A stretch of DNA of 6,941 nt from Listeria marthii FSL S4-120 (lineage in GTDB: Bacteria; Bacillota; Bacilli; Lactobacillales; Listeriaceae). Under the pieces are notes generated by a model that was given only the letters and a program-made list of their open reading frames with translations, was not told the origin of the DNA and made no database searches. Below, piece by piece: positions 1-4,651 of the stretch (position 1 is the first letter of the stretch; the number at the start of each line of letters is the position of its first letter). The position numbers and the translations under genes are program-made. The stretch is from contig CM001047.1 of the NCBI GenBank assembly GCA_000183865.1, forward strand, positions 628,315 through 635,255, given 5' to 3'.

Positions 1-19
1 AATTAGGATAGACATTTTT

Positions 20-406
20 TTATTTCGTAGCGGCTTTCCCACTGGTCGTTTTTCCGCCGCGTAAAAAGAAGAAAATCACGGCTAGTAACGCCATAATAAC
101 TCCTGCAAGAACGGATACACCAACCGAAATGAGCATGCCGGAAACTTGGATAATGCTTAGGATGATGACTGCTGCGACAACCCCGTAAGCAAAGCCCCAT
201 ATGGCAAATGTGAAGTAGCTAGCTTTTTTGCTAAAGCCGTAAAATATTTCACCTAGCGTAGAGGCTACTAAAATTACGGGAGCGGCAAAAAGTATTGCTG
301 AAAAGACAAGTTGTGGTGTGACATTTTCATAGAGGATGGTTTCGACTAACAGTGCAGAAAAAATACCTAAAACAAAAATCGATAAATAAGCGATAATAAA
401 ACGCAT
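20..406 (-). CDS. Small four-helix integral membrane protein, function unknown
   Basis: The 128-residue product is almost entirely hydrophobic. Four likely membrane helices lie at about residues 5-25, 33-53, 64-86 and 92-114, followed by a short basic tail (RGGKTTSGKAATK) that should face the cytoplasm. I recognise no catalytic motif, signal-peptidase site or named domain. The ATG is firm: AGGAGG lies at 415-420, 8 nt upstream, and an extended -10 promoter lies just beyond it. It follows the DUF4870 gene on the same strand after a 52-bp gap with no terminator, so it may be read both from its own promoter and by read-through. By position it matches the gene I recall as lmo0603 in Listeria. An accessory or envelope-stress role beside another small membrane protein is conceivable but unsupported. 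The reading frame is certain, the function is not. Confidence 0.85.
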   Translation of the reverse strand: MRFIIAYLSIFVLGIFSALLVETILYENVTPQLVFSAILFAAPVILVASTLGEIFYGFSKKASYFTFAIWGFAYGVVAAVIILSIIQVSGMLISVGVSVLAGVIMALLAVIFFFLRGGKTTSGKAATK

Positions 407-414
407 GAAAAAAA

Positions 415-438
415 CCTCCTAAAGTACACTATATTATA
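415..438 (-). promoter_or_regulatory. Extended -10 promoter and ribosome site of the four-helix protein gene
   Basis: Read on the minus strand, ATGCTATAAT contains a perfect -10 (TATAAT at 438-433) preceded by the TGn extension. The best -35 (TTAAGC at 462-457, 18-nt spacer) matches only 3 of 6, which fits the extended -10 class that depends little on a -35. AGGAGG follows at 420-415. The -35 area overlaps the stop codon of the upstream DUF4870 gene, so this is an internal promoter between two co-directional genes. Seen in sequence; activity is inferred. Confidence 0.6.
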
Positions 439-458
439 GCATAAATTAGGAAGTTAGC

Positions 459-803
459 TTAACATCTAGCCCAATTATCGTCATTCCTCTTTACGATACG
501 TGTAATACCCCGAATCAAGTTGAAAATGAGTATCGATACATTAAGAAAAACGATAAAAAATACAGTGGCTAAAGCAAGAAAGTGAATGGTATCTGCACTA
601 TTGGTACTAAAAGGAACATTATTATAAAGTGAAATTATAACAATAAGACCAGCGACAAATGTTGTCTGCGTGAGGAGTGCCCATTTGACATGATGTCGAA
701 TTTCTTTATCTTTGTTTGTACACCAGATAATCGCCGGAGTAATAACAGGGGCAAAGAAAAGACTGAAATAACTAAGCGCACTAATAATCTTTTTATCAAA
801 CAT
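459..803 (-). CDS. DUF4870 family (YvlA-like) small membrane protein
   Basis: The 114-residue protein resembles the DUF4870/Tic20-like family, of which Bacillus subtilis YvlA is a member. It shows the family pattern: a first helix with Leu-Ser-Tyr and Phe-Phe-Ala-Pro (residues about 9-19), a Trp-Cys before a charged loop (NKDKEIRHHVKWALL) where the family keeps a His next to a second helix, then helices at about 43-60 and 70-98. The tail (RIVKRNDDNWARC) is polar. The molecular function of the family is unknown; some members sit in cell-envelope stress regulons. The start has a GAGAGG ribosome site at 815-820, 11 nt upstream, slightly long. An ATG at 810-808 is out of frame. It is separated from the upstream MATE gene by a terminator and has its own promoter. 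Family assignment is by recognition of the pattern, not by a search. Confidence 0.8.
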   Translation of the reverse strand: MFDKKIISALSYFSLFFAPVITPAIIWCTNKDKEIRHHVKWALLTQTTFVAGLIVIISLYNNVPFSTNSADTIHFLALATVFFIVFLNVSILIFNLIRGITRIVKRNDDNWARC

Positions 804-881
804 TTCTCATCTATCCTCTCATTTGTTTATAAGTCTAGTATAGCGGGGAAAGAGAAATGAAACCATCGAATTAGGTGACGA

Positions 882-910
882 TATATAAATGAAAATGACA
901 GTTTTGTCAT
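882..910 (-). promoter_or_regulatory. Probable sigma-A promoter of the DUF4870 gene
   Basis: On the minus strand ATGACA (910-905, 5 of 6 to the -35) is followed after exactly 17 nt by TATATA (887-882, 4 of 6). It lies just past the terminator of the MATE gene and would give a leader of about 70 nt. A second weaker -10-like hexamer, TATACT (842-837), lies closer to the gene but has no good -35. The -35 forms one arm of an inverted repeat (895-910). Confidence 0.5.
895..910. repeat. Inverted repeat ATGACA-N4-TGTCAT over the -35 (candidate operator)
   Basis: Two perfect 6-bp arms, ATGACA (895-900) and TGTCAT (905-910), flank GTTT. There is no following T-run in either direction and the MATE terminator is a separate structure at 913-947, so this is more likely a protein-binding dyad than a terminator. 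The arm at 905-910 coincides with the -35 of the promoter reading into the DUF4870 gene, which is where a repressor would act. The binding protein is not identifiable from the motif. Confidence 0.4.
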
Positions 911-912
911 GT

Positions 913-947
913 AAAAACGCCCCTTCGAAAAAATCAAAGAGACGTTT
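913..947 (-). terminator. Rho-independent terminator of the MATE gene
   Basis: Just past the MATE stop codon the minus strand forms a 14-bp stem (934-947 with 915-928, including three G-U pairs when read as RNA) around a five-U loop, and the descending arm runs into TTTTT. The next same-strand gene begins about 110 bp further on, so it insulates the MATE transcript from the small membrane-protein genes. Confidence 0.8.
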
Positions 948-949
948 CT

Positions 950-2290
950 TTATATGACTGATTTTAAAGACCAAACTTTACTGCGCCATCTGCGGTACAT
1001 TAGAACGGCTCGAATGCCTTCATCGATAATGTAAGCAAGCCAAACACCTACGAGCCCAAGCCCGGCAGAAATACCAAGTACATAGGAGAACGGCAAACTA
1101 ACAATCCACATGACGATAAGCCCACATATAAATGGAAAACGGACGTCACCTGTAGAGTTAAGGCTACTAATGATAATAATATTTGTGGCACGTCCAAGCT
1201 CAAGGAAAATCGAAAGTAAGAACAATTCTTTCGTCATCGCAATGATTTCGGTATTCGTTGTAAATAGTCGCATAATCGGTTCAGCAAACAGATAAATCGA
1301 AACACTGACTACAATTGCGACGACTAAACCAATTTTCCAACTGCGTAGACCTTGTTTGTAAGCTTTATCAATTTCTTTGGCACCAACCGCGCGACCGATA
1401 ATAATTTGCGAGGCCTGACCGAGCGCGATAGCAAAGAGTGCAACAAACTGGCTGACAGTAGAGGCATACACTTTTGTCGTCAGTGCTTCTGTACCTAAAA
1501 TCGCAATAATCGCCGTAACAACAAGTTGCGAGCCAGCATAGGATAAATTTTCCCCAGCAGACGGAAGTCCCAGTCGTAAAATCGAATAAAGTAGTTTTTT
1601 GGAAACTTGCTCCAATTTTTTGAAATGGAAGGTGTAGCCGATGTATTTTCTTAGCATCCAAATGGCTAGACCCATTCCGACGAAGTTAGCGACAGCAGTG
1701 GAAATTCCGACACCTGCCACGCCGTAATCTAAGTATGCAAGCGGGCCGTAAAGAAATAAGTAATTACCGACAACATTGATAATGCTAATTGTCACGGGAA
1801 CGATAATTGACTGTCTAACATAACCATGCGCCCGGAGAATCGGCAAAATCGAAGCATGAATCGCGATAACAACCGAGCTCCCACCGATAATTTCTAAAAA
1901 CGGCGCGCCAACTTGGACTAAATGAGGATCAATTCCCATCCAAGTCAGGAAATTTTTTGACATAAAAATGAAAATAATACTCATCACAATGCCAATTAAG
2001 AAAGCCACCACTAAACCATTTGTAATCACATTCTCGATTTCTTTATGTTTTTTCGCACCAATCATTTGCGCAACGATAATTTGCACACCAACACTGATGA
2101 AGCCGTAAATAATAATAGAAATAACAAGAATCTGATTAGCAACCCCAGTCGCAGCAACCGCATCATCCGAATAATGCCCCAACATAAAGACATCGATATA
2201 ACTAATCATCAGTCGTAAAAATTGCTCTAAAAAGATCGGCCAAGCAAGTGTAAAAAGACTTAGACTGGCGACCTTATGTACTGAATTCAC
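950..2290 (-). CDS. MATE-family multidrug/cation efflux antiporter
   Basis: The 446-residue polytopic protein, of normal family length, has the two-lobed, 12-helix layout of MATE exporters (NorM/DinF/YeeO type), which expel cationic drugs or metabolites in exchange for Na+ or H+. The first helix carries WPIFLEQFLRLMISYIDVFMLG; D33 sits where PfMATE and NorM have their coupling Asp. A loop with VAQMIGAKK follows helix 2. The C-terminal lobe repeats the pattern: GLPSAGENLSY with E247, near the position of NorM's conserved Glu, then GRAVGAKE. The substrate cannot be told from sequence. The start is GTG (2290-2288), chosen because GGGAGGG lies 6-7 nt upstream and the only nearby ATG (2308) runs into a stop after five codons. 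It is divergent from the marR-ABC operon and ends in its own terminator. I recall the Listeria equivalent as lmo0605. Confidence 0.92.
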   Translation of the reverse strand: MNSVHKVASLSLFTLAWPIFLEQFLRLMISYIDVFMLGHYSDDAVAATGVANQILVISIIIYGFISVGVQIIVAQMIGAKKHKEIENVITNGLVVAFLIGIVMSIIFIFMSKNFLTWMGIDPHLVQVGAPFLEIIGGSSVVIAIHASILPILRAHGYVRQSIIVPVTISIINVVGNYLFLYGPLAYLDYGVAGVGISTAVANFVGMGLAIWMLRKYIGYTFHFKKLEQVSKKLLYSILRLGLPSAGENLSYAGSQLVVTAIIAILGTEALTTKVYASTVSQFVALFAIALGQASQIIIGRAVGAKEIDKAYKQGLRSWKIGLVVAIVVSVSIYLFAEPIMRLFTTNTEIIAMTKELFLLSIFLELGRATNIIIISSLNSTGDVRFPFICGLIVMWIVSLPFSYVLGISAGLGLVGVWLAYIIDEGIRAVLMYRRWRSKVWSLKSVI

Positions 2291-2296
2291 TTATTT

Positions 2297-2303
2297 CCCT
2301 CCC
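2297..2303 (-). promoter_or_regulatory. Ribosome binding site fixing the GTG start of the MATE gene
   Basis: The minus strand reads AGGGAGGGAAATAAGTG; the GGAGG core (2302-2298) is 7 nt from the GTG. This decides for the non-ATG start, since no in-frame ATG lies nearby and the upstream ATG is blocked by TAA. Confidence 0.75.
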
Positions 2304-2317
2304 TTCATTTTTAAATA

Positions 2318-2347
2318 CAATTAAAGTCATTATAAGGCAATTAAAGT
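2318..2347. repeat. Two perfect 10-bp direct repeats, 20-bp period, in the MATE leader
   Basis: CAATTAAAGT occurs at 2318-2327 and again at 2338-2347; on the minus strand this is ACTTTAATTG twice. The start-to-start distance is 20 bp, close to two helical turns, so both copies face the same side of the DNA. They flank the TATAAT at 2329-2334 and cover the probable MATE start region. They are unlike the marR palindrome in sequence and layout, so a different regulator, perhaps one binding tandem sites, is possible. Confidence 0.45.
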
Positions 2348-2351
2348 TAAA

Positions 2352-2380
2352 AGTATAGATTAATTTCAAAAAGACGCCAA
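2352..2380 (-). promoter_or_regulatory. Candidate sigma-A promoter of the MATE gene
   Basis: On the minus strand TTGGCG (2380-2375, 4 of 6) and TATACT (2357-2352, 5 of 6) are separated by exactly 17 nt, placing the start near 2345. A competing perfect TATAAT at 2334-2329 lacks a recognisable -35 or TGn extension. The -35 lies only 8 bp from the -35 of the divergent marR promoter, so the two promoters stand back to back and polymerase may interfere between them. Confidence 0.45.
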
Positions 2381-2388
2381 GATATTGC

Positions 2389-2416
2389 TTGACAAAAAAT
2401 AGATATTTTATATAAT
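2389..2416 (+). promoter_or_regulatory. Consensus sigma-A promoter of the marR-ABC operon
   Basis: TTGACA (2389-2394) and TATAAT (2411-2416) both match the consensus fully; the 16-nt spacer is one short of ideal. Transcription should begin near 2423. Such a strong promoter in front of a MarR gene only makes sense if it is normally repressed, and the inverted repeat at 2413-2435 lies across its -10 and start. Confidence 0.85.
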
Positions 2417-2435
2417 TAGTTAGGTAAACTAATTA
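2413..2435. promoter_or_regulatory. MarR-type operator: 9-bp perfect inverted repeat over -10 and +1
   Basis: TAATTAGTT (2413-2421) and AACTAATTA (2427-2435) are exact reverse complements around the 5-bp centre AGGTA. The 23-bp dyad has the size and symmetry bound by a dimeric winged-helix MarR protein. It overlaps the last four bases of the -10 and the predicted start, so binding would block polymerase. It is not a terminator, because it is A+T-rich and lacks a T-run. The cognate protein is inferred to be the MarR encoded immediately downstream. Confidence 0.7.
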
Positions 2436-2441
2436 AATGAT

Positions 2442-2452
2442 AGAAAGAAGTG
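2442..2452 (+). promoter_or_regulatory. Likely ribosome site choosing the marR ATG at 2458
   Basis: AGAAAGAAGTG aligns with the full anti-Shine-Dalgarno complement AGAAAGGAGGT at 9 of 11 positions when placed 5 nt before ATG 2458. The upstream in-frame ATG at 2437 has only AGG 12 nt away, inside the operator, and would leave a leader of about 14 nt. The GGAG at 2452-2455 is too close (2 nt) to 2458 to be the site by itself. Confidence 0.5.
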
Positions 2453-2457
2453 GAGAA

Positions 2458-2919
2458 ATGTCTTCGGAAAATCAAGACTTGGGGCACTCAGTAATTAAGG
2501 CTTTCATGAATTTTAAGCATGCTGAATTAAAAAGTTTCCAAATTCCAGGTTACAGTAAATCTGAAACAAGATTTATTTTTATTTTATCTCGTGGGCTTAA
2601 AAGCAAAGGGCCGAAAATTCGTGTTTCCGATCTTGGTCACATGCTTAGAATTTCAAAACCAAGCGTAACGCAAATGATGCAATCTTTAGAAGGAAAAGGA
2701 CTCATTAAACGTGTTCAAAACCCAGAAGATAAGCGCTCGATGTACGTAGAATTAACCGATGTCGGCGCGGCTGTATCAGAAAAAATGCTCGATGAGTTTC
2801 AAGCTAGTTTTGAAGATATGCAAGAATTTTTAGGCGAAGACGACATGAAAAAATTGATCACACTCCTAGAGAAACTTACAGATTACTTAAACACAAAATC
2901 CGAAAATAAGGAGGCATAA
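2458..2919 (+). CDS. MarR-family transcriptional repressor
   Basis: The product has 153 residues from the chosen start, or 160 from the in-frame ATG at 2437; both are normal for the family. An N-terminal dimerisation helix (DLGHSVIKAFMNF...) leads to the winged helix-turn-helix: IRVSDLGHMLRISKPSVTQ as helix-turn-helix, SLEGKGLIKRV as the end of the recognition unit, then the wing with the family's D-x-R (EDKRSMYVELTDVG). The C-terminal helices (EKMLDEFQ..., KKLITLLEKL) complete the dimer interface. It has no cysteine, so it is not a thiol-based redox sensor of the OhrR type; direct ligand binding is more likely. It is the first gene of an operon with two ABC exporter genes (7-bp gap), and a palindrome sits on its promoter. 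This implies autorepression relieved by a pump substrate, which is the usual logic for this arrangement but is inferred here. I recall the Listeria equivalent as lmo0606. Confidence 0.93.
   Translation: MSSENQDLGHSVIKAFMNFKHAELKSFQIPGYSKSETRFIFILSRGLKSKGPKIRVSDLGHMLRISKPSVTQMMQSLEGKGLIKRVQNPEDKRSMYVELTDVGAAVSEKMLDEFQASFEDMQEFLGEDDMKKLITLLEKLTDYLNTKSENKEA
2908..2914 (+). promoter_or_regulatory. AAGGAGG ribosome site of the first ABC gene, inside the marR 3' end
   Basis: A near-perfect AAGGAGG lies within the last codons of marR, 12 nt before ATG 2927 (15 nt before a second ATG at 2930). This is longer than the usual 5-9 nt. No closer start codon exists, so 2927 is kept. The layout means ribosomes finishing marR pass over this site, favouring translational coupling. 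Confidence 0.6.
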
Positions 2920-2926
2920 ACCGCAA

Positions 2927-4651
2927 ATGATGAAATTAATGAAAAGATTAAAACCTTATTGGCTGAGTATTACGGCCGTATTAGTCCTTACTTTCGGGCA
3001 AGTTATCGGACAGCTGTATTTGCCGACCTTGATGTCTAACATTATTGACAAAGGCGTTGTAAATGGCGATACAGATTATATTTGGAGCACTGGAATGCAG
3101 ATGCTACTCATATCGTTCGCCTCGGTTATCTTGTCGGTTATCGTAGTTTATCTCGCGTCGAAAATTTCGATGGGATTCGGGAAAGACTTACGCGACAAAA
3201 TTTTTACAAAAGTAGAGGACTTTTCCTTACAAGAATTTGATAAAGTGGGGACTTCCTCGCTGATTACGAGAACGACAAATGACGTTGTTCAAATCCAAAA
3301 CGTTCTTTATATGATGATGCGTCTAATGGTAATGGCGCCAATCATGTTACTCGGCGGTATTATTATGGCTGTCGGACGTGACGCGAAACTATCACTTATT
3401 TTTGTCGTTGTTTTACCACTACTGCTTCTATTAGTAGTCGTTCTTGGTGGGAAAGCAATGCCAATGTTTAAATCGCTACAAAAGAAAATGGATAAATTAA
3501 ACCGCGTTATTCGTGAAGGTTTAACAGGGATTCGCGTTGTTCGCTCCTTTAACCGTAACGAAGATGAACTTGAAAAATTTGAAGAAGCGAATGCGGACTA
3601 TGCGACAACTGCAATTAAAGTCAACCGCTTGCTTTCTCTAATGAGTCCGTTAATGATGCTACTTATGAACTTAACTTCCATTGCGATTGTCTGGATTGGT
3701 TCCATTTTTATTGGTAATGGTGATATGCAAGTAGGGGACTTGATGGCGTTTATTCAATACGCGATGCAAATTATGATGTCCTTCATGATGCTTTCTGCCG
3801 TGTTTATCATGATTCCACGTGCTGGAGCTTCCGCGGAACGTATCAACGAAGTACTAGACATGGAAGCAGAAATACTTAACCCTGAAAATCCAAAAACAAG
3901 TACACCACCAGCAAAACTTTCTTTTGAAAATGTGACTTTCCGTTATGAAGGCGCTGAAAAACCAGTCATTGAAGATATTACATTTCAGGCTAATGCTGGT
4001 GAAACAGTCGCGATTATCGGAAGTACCGGTGCTGGTAAGTCTACTTTAATTAATATGATTCCACGTTTTTACGATGTCGAAAGTGGCGTTGTAAAAATTA
4101 ATGGGATAGATGTTCGTGAAATGGATCAATCCAGCTTGCGACAAAAAATCGGACTTGTACCGCAAAAAGCCGTTTTGTTCACTGGAACGATTGCTTCTAA
4201 TATGCGCTACGGGAAAGAAGATGCGACCGATGAAGAAATCTGGGAAGCACTTCGAATTGCCCAAGCCGAAAACTTTGTATCCAAACTTTCAAATGGGCTG
4301 GGAAGTCGCGTAGAACAAGGCGGAAATAACTTCTCTGGTGGACAAAAACAACGCCTTTCTATCGCGCGTTCATTAATTAGAAAACCAGAAATTTATATCT
4401 TTGATGATAGCTTCTCCGCGCTCGATTTCAAAACGGATGCGAAATTACGTGAGGCTTTGAAATCAGAAACGACAGAAGCCGTGACACTCATTGTGGCACA
4501 GCGGATTACATCAGTTGTCAATTCCGACCAAATCATCGTTCTAAATGAAGGTAAAATTGCCGGCATTGGAACACATGAAGAATTAAAAGAATCTAACCAG
4601 ATTTATCAAGAAATTATGAGGTCACAGCTGTCAGAGGAGGAAATCGCATGA
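2927..4651 (+). CDS. ABC exporter half-transporter, subunit with the degenerate ATP site
   Basis: The 574-residue protein has a six-helix exporter domain (about 15-300) fused to a nucleotide-binding domain (from about 331). It should sit in the cytoplasmic membrane and export hydrophobic or amphipathic compounds. Visible ATPase elements: A-loop Y340, Walker A GSTGAGKST (365-373, K371), Q-loop Q413, signature FSGGQ (469-473), Walker B IYIFDD (D493). Two key residues depart from consensus: the catalytic Glu after Walker B is Asp (D494) and the switch His is Gln (VAQR, Q525). The signature is intact, so this subunit supplies a working signature to its partner while its own ATP site should hydrolyse slowly or not at all, as in TM287, LmrC and BmrC. 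Its stop overlaps the partner start by 4 nt. Size and pairing recall B. subtilis YfiB/YfiC. Substrate unknown; multidrug or peptide export is plausible. I recall lmo0607 for the Listeria equivalent. Confidence 0.93.
   Translation: MMKLMKRLKPYWLSITAVLVLTFGQVIGQLYLPTLMSNIIDKGVVNGDTDYIWSTGMQMLLISFASVILSVIVVYLASKISMGFGKDLRDKIFTKVEDFSLQEFDKVGTSSLITRTTNDVVQIQNVLYMMMRLMVMAPIMLLGGIIMAVGRDAKLSLIFVVVLPLLLLLVVVLGGKAMPMFKSLQKKMDKLNRVIREGLTGIRVVRSFNRNEDELEKFEEANADYATTAIKVNRLLSLMSPLMMLLMNLTSIAIVWIGSIFIGNGDMQVGDLMAFIQYAMQIMMSFMMLSAVFIMIPRAGASAERINEVLDMEAEILNPENPKTSTPPAKLSFENVTFRYEGAEKPVIEDITFQANAGETVAIIGSTGAGKSTLINMIPRFYDVESGVVKINGIDVREMDQSSLRQKIGLVPQKAVLFTGTIASNMRYGKEDATDEEIWEALRIAQAENFVSKLSNGLGSRVEQGGNNFSGGQKQRLSIARSLIRKPEIYIFDDSFSALDFKTDAKLREALKSETTEAVTLIVAQRITSVVNSDQIIVLNEGKIAGIGTHEELKESNQIYQEIMRSQLSEEEIA

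Noticed and set aside
837..842. TATACT on the minus strand as the main promoter of the DUF4870 gene
   Set aside because: No -35 better than 2 of 6 at 16-18 nt and no TGn extension; the ATGACA-N17-TATATA pair upstream is better. Kept only as an alternative.
858..882. ECF-sigma-like TGAAAC-N15-CGAT on the plus strand
   Set aside because: It points toward the MATE terminator with no plus-strand gene to serve, the spacing and second element are imperfect, and Listeria-like genomes lack a SigW-type factor as far as I know.
1110..1295. 61-codon frame on the plus strand inside the MATE gene
   Set aside because: It is antisense to a well-supported membrane transporter gene, has no ribosome site and no recognisable protein features.
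1368..1661. 97-codon minus-strand frame inside the MATE gene
   Set aside because: It is an alternative frame of the MATE gene itself, with an improbable Cys/Trp/Tyr-rich composition and no independent start signals.
2413..2435. The marR palindrome read as a terminator or attenuator hairpin
   Set aside because: The stem is nearly all A-T, no T-run follows, and it overlaps the -10 and start point, so it is not available as a full RNA hairpin. An operator explains it better.
4046..4313. Frames on both strands within the nucleotide-binding domain of the first ABC gene
   Set aside because: They cover the conserved Walker A to signature region, whose sequence is fully explained by the ABC frame. 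They have no ribosome sites.
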